Assembly (NCBI RefSeq): GCF_000520955.1
Contig: NZ_JACC01000008.1
Span: forward strand, 117,863 to 181,862
Reading direction: 5' to 3'
DNA from: Aquimarina pacifica
Lineage (GTDB): Bacteria; Bacteroidota; Bacteroidia; Flavobacteriales; Flavobacteriaceae
Length of the DNA stretch: 64,000 nucleotides
A model generated the notes under the pieces. It made no database searches. It was not told the origin of the DNA and saw nothing but the letters and a program-made list of their open reading frames with translations. Positions 54,675 through 63,926 of this stretch are shown in pieces. The position numbers and the translations under genes are program-made. Numbering within the stretch: the first letter of the stretch is position 1; each line of letters starts with the position of its first letter.

Positions 54675-56207
54675 TTAACTACTATATGAACCTACTTTAT
54701 TAAGCTCTATTAATTCTTCGAGATAGATTCTTTTATTAGACAATCTCGGTATCTTATGCTGCCCCCCAAGCTTATCATTCTTTTTTAACCAATCATAAAA
54801 TAAATTTGGTCGTGCTTCACGAATTCGGAGCATCGTAAGGGTTATATCATTATATCTTTTGGCCTCATAGTCACTATTTACTTCTTGTAATTTTTGATCC
54901 AAAATATGTGCAAAATGAGCCAAATCTTCTGGTGATTTCTTGAATTCTATAATCCATTCATGCGCCCCTTTTTCTTTTTCTCTCATAAAAATTGGAGCCA
55001 CAGTATAGTCGACAATTTCGCTTCCTGTTATTTTTGCAGTTTTTCTTAGTGCCTCCTCTGTGTTTTCAATAATAAGCTCTTCACCAAAAACATTAATATG
55101 ATGTTTTGTACGGCCCGATACTTTTATCCTATACGGATGGATAGAAGTAAATCGAACGGTATCTCCAATTTTATATCGCCATAATCCAGCATTGGTAGTT
55201 ATAATAACTGCATAATTTTTCCCTACTTCGACTTCACTGAGGGGAATTACTTTTTCGGCACTTGAGCCATAGGTTTCCATAGGAATAAACTCATAAAAAA
55301 TACCATAATCCAGCATCAACAAAAGTTCTGAAGAATCATTATGATCCTGTATGGCAAAAAAACCTTCTGATGCGTTGTAAATTTCGTAGTACTTAAAAGA
55401 GTTGCCTGGTAATATCTTATTATACTGATCTACATAGGGTTCAAAACTTACACCTCCATGAAAATATACTTCTAGGTTTTCCCAAACTTCAAAAACACTC
55501 TTATGACCTGTAGTTTCTAATACTTGATTAAGTAAAACAAGCATCCAAGATGGCACTCCTGCGAGACTGGTTACATTTTCCTGAATAGTTTCATTTACAA
55601 TTGCCTGCATCTTAAACTCCCAGTTACTCATAAGAGAAACCTCACTACTAGGGGTTGAACTAAACTCTGCCCAAAAAGGCATATTATCAATAATTATTGC
55701 AGATAAGTCTCCGTAATATGTTCCTTTGTTTTTATAAAGTTCTTTACTACCTCCCAAACGCAAGCTTTTTCCTGTAAAAAGCTTAGAATTCTCATTATTA
55801 TTTAGATACATACAAAGTAAATCTTTCCCCGCCGCGTAATGACAATCTTCTAGGGATTCGTCACTAACAGGAATAAACTTACTTTTTGCTCCGGTAGTAC
55901 CACTTGATTTTGCAAACCACTTAATGGGTGTAGGCCAAAAAATATTATTCTCCCCCATACGACTTCGTTGTATCATCGATTCGTAATCTTCATAAGACTT
56001 AATAGGTACCCGTTCGGCAAAAGTTCTGTAGTTTGTTATAGAACCAAAATCATACTGTTTACCCACTTCTGTATGTTTAGCAGTATGCAGCAGAACTTGT
56101 AATAATTCGAATTGCACCTCATTTGGGTACTTAAGAAAAAGTTCCATCTGATGAAACCGTTTTTTTAAGAACCAGCTTGCAATAGAATTGACTAACGGAA
56201 TTGGCAT
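54675..56207 (-). CDS. GH3 family protein (acyl-adenylate-forming, bacterial)
   Basis: The 510 residues match the bacterial GH3 group: FAKSSGTTGAKSKFIPVSDE (about 107-126, nucleotide-binding loop), a KYYEIYNASEGFFAIQ segment (about 273), LMLDYGIFYEFIPME, and the hinge region RYKIGDTVRFTSIHPYRIKV. Plant GH3 enzymes join amino acids to acyl acids such as jasmonate and auxin. The bacterial substrate is unknown. Single gene, convergent with the preceding one. Confidence 0.88.
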   Translation of the reverse strand: MPIPLVNSIASWFLKKRFHQMELFLKYPNEVQFELLQVLLHTAKHTEVGKQYDFGSITNYRTFAERVPIKSYEDYESMIQRSRMGENNIFWPTPIKWFAKSSGTTGAKSKFIPVSDESLEDCHYAAGKDLLCMYLNNNENSKLFTGKSLRLGGSKELYKNKGTYYGDLSAIIIDNMPFWAEFSSTPSSEVSLMSNWEFKMQAIVNETIQENVTSLAGVPSWMLVLLNQVLETTGHKSVFEVWENLEVYFHGGVSFEPYVDQYNKILPGNSFKYYEIYNASEGFFAIQDHNDSSELLLMLDYGIFYEFIPMETYGSSAEKVIPLSEVEVGKNYAVIITTNAGLWRYKIGDTVRFTSIHPYRIKVSGRTKHHINVFGEELIIENTEEALRKTAKITGSEIVDYTVAPIFMREKEKGAHEWIIEFKKSPEDLAHFAHILDQKLQEVNSDYEAKRYNDITLTMLRIREARPNLFYDWLKKNDKLGGQHKIPRLSNKRIYLEELIELNKVGSYSS

Positions 56208-56321
56208 TTTTTAATGTATATTTAAAGCAAAATAAAAGTTACTTTTATTTTTGGATTGTTGTCAACTAAAGTAATAAAAATAATTACATTCTTCTCACCC
56301 CTTTTTATATAACACTATTTT

Positions 56322-57122
56322 ATGCAATACCAAGGAGTTCTTACCAAAATGCAATCAGAAATTGGAGATCCTATTCAATATTATTTGATTTTTGAATCTG
56401 ATTTTATTCATATTAATCAATTATTAGACAAAAGAATTCAGATAGAATTTGATGGTTACCAATGTCTTGCTTGTGGTAAAAATAAGAAGATTTTTAGACA
56501 AGGATATTGCTATGATGATTTCTACAATCAACCTCAGGTAGGAGATTGGGTAATGCGTCCCGAACTGAGTACTGCACATCTAGATGTTGAAGACCGAGAT
56601 CTGGAATTCGAAAAAAAGGCCCAATTACAACCCCATATTGTATACCTTGCTAATTCTGGAACCATAAAAGTTGGAGTAACAAGAAGATCGCAAGTACCTA
56701 CTCGATGGATTGACCAAGGAGCTCATGAAGCCATAGAAATCGTAGAAGTACCGAATAGATACCTAGCTGGGATTACAGAAGTAGCTCTAAAAGAACATGT
56801 TTCTGATAAAACAAACTGGAGAACAATGCTCAAAAATGAGATCACAGATGAAGATTTAATCGAATTTAAGAACAAGCTCAAAGATTTTATTCCCAGTGAA
56901 GTACAGAGTTATTTTATCGACAACAATAAAGAAACAGAACTTGTATTTCCTGTATTGCAATACCCTACCAAATTAAAAAGTCTAAATCTTGACAAAACTC
57001 CTGAATATTCTGGTATCCTAAAAGGTGTTAAGGGCCAATATCTTATTTTTGAAGATAATACTGTATTTAATATACGAAACAATGAAGGGTATGTTGTAAA
57101 GCTAAGTATTAGTAATAAGTAG
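56322..57122 (+). CDS. DUF2797 family protein
   Basis: 266 residues with the family's zinc-like motif QCLACGKNKKIFRQGYCYDD (about 46-65), the basic block KVGVTRRSQVPTRWIDQGAH (about 112-131) and VFNIRNNEGYVVKLSI at the end. The KVGVTR segment resembles a GIY-YIG-like core with activity uncertain. Function unknown, widespread in Bacteroidota and Actinobacteria. Single gene. Confidence 0.85.
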   Translation: MQYQGVLTKMQSEIGDPIQYYLIFESDFIHINQLLDKRIQIEFDGYQCLACGKNKKIFRQGYCYDDFYNQPQVGDWVMRPELSTAHLDVEDRDLEFEKKAQLQPHIVYLANSGTIKVGVTRRSQVPTRWIDQGAHEAIEIVEVPNRYLAGITEVALKEHVSDKTNWRTMLKNEITDEDLIEFKNKLKDFIPSEVQSYFIDNNKETELVFPVLQYPTKLKSLNLDKTPEYSGILKGVKGQYLIFEDNTVFNIRNNEGYVVKLSISNK

Positions 57123-57223
57123 AAACGTACTCATTTAACAGTACTACCAATACTCCCTAACAAATAAGATACGTTAGCTGTATATATTTTCTATTAGAAT
57201 TTCTAGCTATTTCAGAAAAGCAC

Positions 57224-57255
57224 AAAAAAATAGAAGCGACTAACAGTCGCTTCTA
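57224..57255 (-). terminator. Terminator of the secreted helical protein gene at 57302
   Basis: TAGAAGCGACT (57231-57241) and AGTCGCTTCTA (57245-57255) are perfect 11-base arms around AAC, followed on the minus strand by seven T (57230-57224). Confidence 0.88.
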
Positions 57256-57301
57256 ATCCTATATAAATAAATTGATATATAACGTATCTATCTATTTCAC
57301 A

Positions 57302-57742
57302 CTAAAAATTTCCATTCACCCCTATCCTCATCTTTTTAATAAATTCTTCATAGTATAAAATCGTGCGAATAATCTTTTCTGTATCTGCATAAGCAACCAA
57401 TTCTTCGATTGCAACTTTGTGCGCTTCTAAACTTTCTTGTGCAGCTTCTTTGCTACTTTTCAGGACTTTTAGATGTCTCGAATCCTCTTTTATACCAATA
57501 TCAGCCAATTGAACTCCAGCTTCATTAGTTAATGATAAAAAAGGAAGTACAGCTAAAATTTCTGCTACTCTATCCTGATATAATTTTATAAGTTCACCTT
57601 TTTTCATAGCTTCAAGATCATTAATTGAGTAAAATTTACCAATTTGGGCTTTTTGTGTAAAAAATACTGCTTCCTCATTTTTTTGCGAAAAAACTAGGTT
57701 ACCAATCAGAATGAAAATAAAAAAGGCTACTGTTTTTGACAT
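57302..57742 (-). CDS. Secreted helical protein of unknown function
   Basis: From the ATG at 57742 the protein has 146 residues: a signal peptide (MSKTVAFFIFILIGNLVFSQ) and a mature part predicted helical (FYSINDLEAMKKGELIKLYQ, KVLKSSKEAAQESLEAHKVA). The frame is open to 57796, but the upstream extension would bury the signal peptide, so 57742 is preferred. It lies 64 bases downstream of the beta-helix protein gene and ends in a strong terminator, so the two may form an operon. Confidence 0.7.
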   Translation of the reverse strand: MSKTVAFFIFILIGNLVFSQKNEEAVFFTQKAQIGKFYSINDLEAMKKGELIKLYQDRVAEILAVLPFLSLTNEAGVQLADIGIKEDSRHLKVLKSSKEAAQESLEAHKVAIEELVAYADTEKIIRTILYYEEFIKKMRIGVNGNF

Positions 57743-57806
57743 TGTTTCTTTGTGAAAATTATGTTTACTAGATTTTTGAGCTATACAATAATACAAAAAT
57801 TTAATC

Positions 57807-59081
57807 CTATTGCATAACCATATAAGTGTTTAACGATTTCTTTAATTGAAAATTAGGGGTAATAGTACTGGTTGCATCTTTAAACAAATCGTTTACTGAA
57901 ACAAATTCTTTTGTAAATCTGTTATATTTTAAAACATCTAACTTCTCGTCTAACATTTTAGAATTTGTAGTAATTCCTTTATCATGGATATTAAAGAAAC
58001 TATTATCCATCATAAATGCTTGTTGTATCATATTCATCGACTTATATGAATCATCAAAACTAACTACATCGGAAAAACCAGATATTTTAGAATTATTTAT
58101 ATAGGTTATAGCCAGATTAGACGAAGAAATCGCTGCTGATGTATGTTGATAATTAGAATTATCTGACAAATTAATAAGGGTAGCATTAGTAATAGTAACA
58201 TCTGTTATGTCCTTTGCACTTGTATATCCTAAATCTCTGTTATACCCATCTACTTCTATTGCAAATGATCCTTTTGGACTATTAATATATGGATGTCTTA
58301 CCGCGATTATATTTGTCATAGTCCCTTTGAATCCTTGAGAGACCTCATAATCATCATCATTTGCTTTAAAAGAAATTAAATTTCTCAGGTTATTTTTACC
58401 TCCACTAATATTGTATGAATCTTGACCCGAATAGCTCACCATAATATCTTCGACAATCGAAGAAGTCCCTAGGCCATATAACGATAATCCATTAGAACCT
58501 TCTGGATTTTTTGCTGTACTTCCTGAGAATTCGATTCTTACATAACGCATAATCGTGGTTTCCTCATCAACATCGTTACCACCAAATACTGCATATTGAG
58601 GATTAAAATTTCCTTTAATAACACCACTACCAGACACAGAATTTACTTTTCCTGATCCTGCAACGATAATACCTCCCCAATCACCACTATTTCTAGATTT
58701 GGAAGCTTTGCTTGACGTAAAAACAATTGGATTGTTAGAAGACCCTACGGCCAATAACTTTCCTCCTTTTGCAATTATCAAATTTGCCGGGTTCTTGTAA
58801 TCACAACGAATTATTGTTCCTTCTTGAATATTTAAAGACGCTCCTTTGGTCACATACACATCACCCGACATAAAATATGTTCTGTCATTGGTTAAGTAAA
58901 CATGATCCATTATGATATTGGATATTTTTTCTTCGGGTTCTGGATAGTCAATTTTGTTAGGAGCAAAATTTGTCCAACCTACAGTCCATTTGTTTTGGTT
59001 TTGACTAAAATCTTGGGCAAATGTTGTGAACGAAAATAAAATTACGATGCACATCGTAAATAGAGAATTTTTATTCTTCAT
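57807..59081 (-). CDS. Secreted right-handed beta-helix protein
   Basis: 424 residues. A signal peptide (about 1-22, ending TTFAQ) is followed by a parallel beta-helix built from short repeats such as GDVYVTKGASLNIQEGTIIR, GGKLLAVGSSNNPIVFTSSK and GDWGGIIVAGSGKV. This pattern is common in flavobacterial surface proteins that start with a bacterial-Ig or T9SS-associated module, but no T9SS C-terminal signal is seen at the end (LKKSLNTYMVMQ). A GGAGGAA/TTCCTCC hairpin lies 29 bases upstream and a 17-base palindrome at 59169. Function unknown. Confidence 0.75.
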   Translation of the reverse strand: MKNKNSLFTMCIVILFSFTTFAQDFSQNQNKWTVGWTNFAPNKIDYPEPEEKISNIIMDHVYLTNDRTYFMSGDVYVTKGASLNIQEGTIIRCDYKNPANLIIAKGGKLLAVGSSNNPIVFTSSKASKSRNSGDWGGIIVAGSGKVNSVSGSGVIKGNFNPQYAVFGGNDVDEETTIMRYVRIEFSGSTAKNPEGSNGLSLYGLGTSSIVEDIMVSYSGQDSYNISGGKNNLRNLISFKANDDDYEVSQGFKGTMTNIIAVRHPYINSPKGSFAIEVDGYNRDLGYTSAKDITDVTITNATLINLSDNSNYQHTSAAISSSNLAITYINNSKISGFSDVVSFDDSYKSMNMIQQAFMMDNSFFNIHDKGITTNSKMLDEKLDVLKYNRFTKEFVSVNDLFKDATSTITPNFQLKKSLNTYMVMQ

Positions 59082-59109
59082 GTTGGTTTATTTGGGGGTT
59101 ATGTTTTTG

Positions 59110-59125
59110 GGAGGAAAATTCCTCC
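59110..59125 (-). promoter_or_regulatory. Leader hairpin before the beta-helix gene
   Basis: GGAGGAA (59110-59116) and TTCCTCC (59119-59125) are complementary around AA. It contains a Shine-Dalgarno-like GGAGG on both strands and could hide or expose a ribosome site. Its position 29 bases from the start codon is too far to serve directly. Confidence 0.35.
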
Positions 59126-59168
59126 TTCATTTCATATAGCTAAGATATAATACTTTTAACATATTAGG

Positions 59169-59185
59169 TTACGGTAAAACCGTAA
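59169..59185. promoter_or_regulatory. 17-base palindromic site upstream of the beta-helix gene
   Basis: TTACGGTAAAACCGTAA, with 6-base arms, differs by one base from the site at 48501-48517 upstream of nrdB. Likely an operator. The rest of the region 59186-59546 is AT-rich and shows no gene. Confidence 0.5.
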
Positions 59186-59546
59186 ACTTTGTGTGTTCAT
59201 CGATGTTTTCAAATTTTTTTAACATTTATTTGTGCGCTTCTTTCTTACAATAAAAACACAAATACTTGATAATAAAATATTTAAAAATAAATCTCAGGCA
59301 TTCAAAAAAAGACATTCAAAACGCGCTTTAGATGACTAAAAAGGTAAAAAAAAGCAAAAAACGCTAATAAAATCATCTTCGTACTACACAAAAACAAGCT
59401 GTAATACATTATTGCTATTCATATTTTTCGTCATTTATTAGAATATATGGATCTAAAAATTTTCATCAACCCTTGTTTCTCATTTTTTAAATTACTTCTT
59501 AATCGCACAAAAAAACACTAGCAATCGGCTAATTAATAGAACAGCT

Positions 59547-60115
59547 ATGAGAGATAAAACTGAAACGGATAAAAAGGTACTATCTAAACCGAGTCATTTT
59601 ACTTATTCAATCGTTCATCGTGCAATTGAATTAAATAGGGGCTTAAAACATTAGCAAAAGCAAATAACTGGTTAGCGGCAATTAACTTAATACGATTACA
59701 GCAAGATAATTGTATGAGGCTTTTTGCTCTAAGCCTAGTTAAAGATAGATTAGATTTTTATCAAAGAATATTAAAAGGAGAACATATTAGAAATATTGAG
59801 GATGCAGAAGGGAAAAAAATGAACGATTCTTATCTGTCAAAAAAATTAGACGCTCTATATCCAGGTTTTAAAATGTTATATAATAAAATTAGTGGTTTTG
59901 TTCATTTTTCAAAAGAGTGTATTGATTTTAATAATGATAAAATAGAAACTGAAGATAGTTTTTTAATGTACATTCGATTATCTGAAACCACTGAGATTCC
60001 TATTCGTGAGAAAGTAGATTATGCTTTCAATATGTTTATGACTGGAAAAGAATTATCTAAATTATTGAATGGATATAAGCTTAGTATGGCTGGATTTATG
60101 AAAGGAACTAATTAA
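59547..60115 (+). pseudogene. Frameshifted gene for a helical protein (cassette region)
   Basis: The ATG at 59547 opens a frame (MRDKTETDKK) that stops at 59652. The second frame, open from about 59640 to 60115, continues without break (GLKTLAKANNWLAAINLIRL). Adding one G to the GGGG at 59638-59641 joins them into exactly 189 residues, predicted helical (QDNCMRLFALSLVKDRLDFY, NKISGFVHFSKECIDF). Not recognised. It could be a real inactivating deletion, a sequencing error or, less likely, a programmed shift. Confidence 0.65.
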
Positions 60116-60138
60116 AATGGTTTGTAAAATAGAGAGTT

Positions 60139-60463
60139 ATGGGAGTTTTTGACTGTAAAAAACATGGAATAACAGGTTTCATTGACGTCTGTAGTCATAT
60201 TGATAAGGATTTAAAAAATGGAATGAATTTATCCAAAGATGAATTCATTCCATTTTTTAGGGACAAAGATTTGTAATTATTGTTATAAGATTTTAGAATT
60301 AGATAAATTGGAATCAATGAATTTGAAAGACGTACTAAACCTTCCTCAGAATCAAATAGATAAAATTGAAGCTATAATTGGAAAAAAATATGACTTAATT
60401 CCAGACAGAAATCAACACTGTATAATTTGTGTTGAGGAAATTAAAAAAAAGAATAAAAAGTAA
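60139..60463 (+). pseudogene. Frameshifted gene for a small cysteine-rich protein
   Basis: Frame one (MGVFDCKKHGITGFIDVCSH) stops at 60274. Frame two carries on as CNYCYKILELDKLESMNLKD and ends HCIICVEEIKKKNKK at 60463. Removing one T from the T6 run at 60253-60258 gives a single 107-residue protein with paired cysteines and histidines in three places (C..H, CNYC, HCIIC), a zinc-binding look. It lies 23 bases after the previous broken gene, with no attC-like site between them. Confidence 0.6.
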
Positions 60464-60468
60464 AACTG

Positions 60469-60537
60469 CATATAACAATTTGTATAATCTATTTGCTCCA
60501 TTTGCGAAGCAAACAGACCATACAAGAGATGTTGGCA
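60469..60537 (+). repeat. attC-like imperfect inverted repeat A
   Basis: Starts ATATAACA and ends GTTGGCA like the outer boxes of an integron attC site. Inner arms are TTGTAT (60480-60485)/ATACAA (60520-60525) and TTTGCT (60492-60497)/AGCAAA (60508-60513). About 70 bases long, within the usual attC size. Confidence 0.5.
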
Positions 60538-60562
60538 ACAACCTCAAGAAACGAAGTACATA

Positions 60563-61456
60563 ATGGCAACTGATGGACCAAAAATCATAGATGGAGATAC
60601 GGCTCATGATACCTATTGGGGGATAATGGACTTGTATGACAATGAAATTAGCGAAGATAAAATCAAACAGGAATTTCCTTATGACATTGACTACGATGAC
60701 TTCGACTATGAGATATATCTGACTTCTTTAGCATTAGCTTTCTGGGAAATTGGATTAATGAATGATATTTTATTAAAAAGGGTAAATGATACGATTGCTA
60801 AAGGAGTTGGTGTAAAAGTTTGGACAGAAGAATGTGATGAAAAAACTGGAAAACAGCGTCAACAAGCACTAAATAGGTTGATTAAAAAGATAAGCACTAA
60901 AAACGAAAAGATTCGGAAACCGAAGAAGTATCGTAAAGTTACCAACTTCCATTTTCAGCCAAATGACTTATTGACTTTTAAATTAAATGATGGACTTTAT
61001 CGAGCCGTAATTTGTACAAAGATTACCCAGCAAAGAGGTCAATGCACATATGATTTAGTTGGAACTACATTCATGGGTAGAACAAAACCAAATACTCAGC
61101 TTATAAATCAATTTGCAGTTGCAGGTAGATGGATACCTTCTGGTTTTAACACAAAACAATTGTTAGAAATACAGCCAGAAATCGACAAACTCTGGAACAA
61201 AATACCTAACAGTTTAAATAAAACCCTTGGATTATCATACCATTTGGTTACTCACAAAGACTTCTATGGTTTCAAAGAAAAGTTTGAAAAAGTTGGTATT
61301 GTGAAATTTAAAGAGTCTTACAAGAAAGATGGAAGTTATGGATATGAATCAACATTCAACAGATTCGAAGAAATATTTGGAGATATTCAAAACCATATGC
61401 AGATTTTTGGCGAAAAAAGTATTCCTATTAAACTATTAATCGATAAAAGTGAATAA
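60563..61456 (+). CDS. Unknown cassette protein
   Basis: 297 residues, soluble, acidic N-terminus (GDTAHDTYWGIMDLYDNEIS), basic centre (IRKPKKYRKVTNFHFQPNDL) and no signal peptide. The central part from about 125 to 200 (FKLNDGLYRAVICTKI, GQCTYDLVGTTFMG) looks like a beta-rich domain. Not recognised. It sits between attC-like elements A and B and is the only intact gene among the first four of the accessory run. Confidence 0.7.
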   Translation: MATDGPKIIDGDTAHDTYWGIMDLYDNEISEDKIKQEFPYDIDYDDFDYEIYLTSLALAFWEIGLMNDILLKRVNDTIAKGVGVKVWTEECDEKTGKQRQQALNRLIKKISTKNEKIRKPKKYRKVTNFHFQPNDLLTFKLNDGLYRAVICTKITQQRGQCTYDLVGTTFMGRTKPNTQLINQFAVAGRWIPSGFNTKQLLEIQPEIDKLWNKIPNSLNKTLGLSYHLVTHKDFYGFKEKFEKVGIVKFKESYKKDGSYGYESTFNRFEEIFGDIQNHMQIFGEKSIPIKLLIDKSE

Positions 61457-61459
61457 AAA

Positions 61460-61664
61460 GGCAGTTGCCTACAAGGTGTATAGCTAATAGGGCGTTTAGA
61501 GATAAATTGAAAGTCCTGTTCTTTTAGCAGGCAACGCCAAAACAAAGTTTTGACGTTTGACAAAAAGAAAATTAAAAGCAAAAACATTTGTTTTGGCTTA
61601 GTAGTAAACCGAAAGTCAAGTGCTTCGAATCTGCCCTACTGTCCATACCCAGAACGTTAGCAAA
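61460..61664 (+). repeat. attC-like imperfect inverted repeat B
   Basis: Begins GGCAGTTGCCTAC just after the stop and ends at GTTAGCAAA (61656-61664). Internal pairing includes GTTGCCT/AGGCAAC (61464-61470/61529-61535), and TAGGGC (near 61488) with GCCCTA (near 61633). At about 200 bases it is longer than typical attC sites. Confidence 0.4.
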
Positions 61665-61665
61665 T

Positions 61666-62142
61666 ATGATAAAAAAGCTTTTTATCATATCACTCCTATT
61701 TATTTTTGGATTAGAATCCATGGCATGTGATTGTTATAAAATCTTTTAGGCTGAATGGAATAGGGATGATATTAAAAAAGTTATCCAATCTTCTGAGGTA
61801 ATTTTTATTGGAGAATTAATATTCTCTACTGAAGAATGTTATCAATTCAAAGTATCTAAAGTTTTCAATGGAATTATTAAAAACGGAGATATTATAGAAG
61901 GTTACTACCCTACTTCTTGTTCTGAACGTCCTCATACAAAAAGAGATAGTTTTTGGGTGTTTTACGGATACGATGAAAAAATTCTGAACTATGATACTTG
62001 TGGACCCACTCGGAGGTTAAATTATCCAGTGAAATTCACAAAAAAACAAAATGAAAGCTATTGGCAACAAGAACTTGAACTTTTAAACACGGAATTTAAA
62101 CGAAATAAAAAAATGGAATTAAATAAAAGTAACATTTGCTAA
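61666..62142 (+). pseudogene. Secreted NTR/TIMP-like protein gene with an in-frame stop
   Basis: One continuous frame of 158 codons begins with a signal peptide (MIKKLFIISLLFIFGLESMA) and the start CDCYKIF. Codon 28 is TAG (61747-61749). After it, AEWNRDDIKKVIQSSEVIFI continues in the same frame to CGPTRRLNYP and beyond. The C-x-C start, the VIFIGE strand, the KVSKVFNG strand and later cysteines recall secreted NTR/TIMP-like domains. A GTG at 61957 could start only the C-terminal third. A nonsense point mutation is the simplest reading. Confidence 0.7.
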
Positions 62143-62306
62143 CAACATATATATGATCATAGCTGCTAAGTGATCAATCGATTGGTTGTTGTATATTTAT
62201 GATGGCGCAATGCTTGCAGAATGAAAAAGTTAGCAACCAATGCGCGGATATGTCAAAAGTTGAGTAACATTTGGCACAGCTATGACATATATATTAAACG
62301 TTATGC
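62135..62306 (+). repeat. attC-like imperfect inverted repeat C
   Basis: Starts TTTGCTAAC (62135-62143, overlapping the stop), the exact reverse complement of GTTAGCAAA at the upstream edge of this unit (61656-61664), and ends AACGTTATGC. Nested arms are CATAGCTG/CAGCTATG (62158-62165/62277-62284), flanked by ATATATAT tracts, and ATTGGTTG/CAACCAAT (near 62180/62234). The matching ends are what a circularising cassette would have. Confidence 0.55.
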
Positions 62307-62368
62307 TTCATATAAAAGCGGTGGTTTATATGCCTTAAAATTAGCTATTAAATAAATATAAACTATAC

Positions 62369-63925
62369 ATGAATATATATATATCTATAATTACTATTAT
62401 TGGCTTTCTTTTTCAATGTTCAGGTCAAGTATCTTCAGAAAATAAATTAATCAAACTTAATAGTTTAAAAATAGGAAACATAAAACCTATGTCTGGAGAA
62501 CATAATCCTCCATACTCAAAAATAAAACAATATACTTCAATGGAAGAGGCTTTAGCCAACAAAGAAAGTGTAATAAGACTTTATTTAAATCCAAAGAGAG
62601 TCTCTAAGGGAATTCCTAAATCCATTACAGAACTAAAAAACTTAGAGGAACTTGTAATTAGGGGTGGATTAGTAAAGATTCCAGACTTTATTACTCAACT
62701 TAAAAATTTAAGACGCTTATACCTAGATAATAATAGCTTTTCAAAAATACCCATAAATATTAGTGAACTAAAAAAACTAGAAGTACTAAGCATAGCTGAA
62801 AACACAATAGATCAATCACCTGACTTTTTAGGCGAAATTAAGAGTTTAAAAATATTGAATATCGCTGATAGCGGGATTAATAAGTTACCAGAAAATATAG
62901 GCAACTTAAATGATTTACGCATATTAAATATATCTCATACAAATATTGCTAGTTTACCAGAATCATTAAAAAAACTTAAAAAGCTAGAAAAATTAGACAT
63001 TGAAGGAACCAAAATAAAAAGCATCCTCGTTTCTCTTGCCGACCTGCCTTTATCAAAATTACCTGAAAAAGTAAAAGAGATAAAAGGAATCGATAATAAT
63101 TCAAACCCTTTGGATATTAAAATATTAAATCTAAATAATAAAGACCTCGTAGAAGTTCCTTTAGAGATTAAATCATATAAAAACTTAATCGAATTAGATC
63201 TTTCAAATAATCAACTTCTAGATATTCCAGAATGGATTGGAGAATTACCAAACTTAGAAACACTTGATTTCACTAACAATAAAATAAAAAAAATACCCGA
63301 ATCAATATACAAGCTTAAAAAGCTACGTTATTTATATTTTTCTAATAACCAATTAAATTTTTTACATGAGTCTATTGGCAAATTGAAGAGCCTCGAAAGG
63401 TTAAATTTGCATGAGAATCAAATAGAAGAGATACCTAATTCTATAGGTTTATTAATTAACTTAGAATACATAAGTTTTTCTGGAAAAATAAAACTACCAA
63501 AAACATTTAGAAATTTAAAAAAATTGAGAAATATTGGTGTTAAGCCACAAGTAATTCTAGAGAATTCTGAGGAAATTAGAAGATTAAATCTAAACGAAAT
63601 TAATTTATCTGAATCTGGTTTAACAGAGCTCCCTAATTGGGTATTAGATATGAAAAGTTTAGTAAAATTGTTTTTGACAAAAAATAAAATTGAAACCCTG
63701 CCAGATTTATCATCCTTAAGTAACCTTAGAGTTATTGATTTATGTAGTAATAATCTAAATTCTATTCCATCCTCTTCTGTAAAAAACTTAAAAAATTTAA
63801 AACTATTCATTTATGATAACAATATTGTAGGATATGAGGATTATGATAAACAGGATGAGATTAACGCTTTATACCCTGACCTATATATTATATTTTACAA
63901 ACATGATAGACGTAGACACAGGTAA
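62369..63925 (+). CDS. Secreted leucine-rich-repeat protein
   Basis: 518 residues: a signal peptide (about 1-20, IYISIITIIGFLFQC) and at least 15 leucine-rich repeats of about 23 residues from roughly residue 75 to 500, of the bacterial type (LPESLKKLKKLEKLDIEGT, IPEWIGELPNLETLDFTNN). Two short interruptions occur near 215-255 and 375-400. The cysteine at about 17 could be lipidated but the lipobox is poor. Such proteins bind other proteins at the cell surface. The gene is flanked by attC-like elements C and D, so it looks like a cassette. Confidence 0.85.
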   Translation: MNIYISIITIIGFLFQCSGQVSSENKLIKLNSLKIGNIKPMSGEHNPPYSKIKQYTSMEEALANKESVIRLYLNPKRVSKGIPKSITELKNLEELVIRGGLVKIPDFITQLKNLRRLYLDNNSFSKIPINISELKKLEVLSIAENTIDQSPDFLGEIKSLKILNIADSGINKLPENIGNLNDLRILNISHTNIASLPESLKKLKKLEKLDIEGTKIKSILVSLADLPLSKLPEKVKEIKGIDNNSNPLDIKILNLNNKDLVEVPLEIKSYKNLIELDLSNNQLLDIPEWIGELPNLETLDFTNNKIKKIPESIYKLKKLRYLYFSNNQLNFLHESIGKLKSLERLNLHENQIEEIPNSIGLLINLEYISFSGKIKLPKTFRNLKKLRNIGVKPQVILENSEEIRRLNLNEINLSESGLTELPNWVLDMKSLVKLFLTKNKIETLPDLSSLSNLRVIDLCSNNLNSIPSSSVKNLKNLKLFIYDNNIVGYEDYDKQDEINALYPDLYIIFYKHDRRRHR

Positions 63926-63926
63926 A

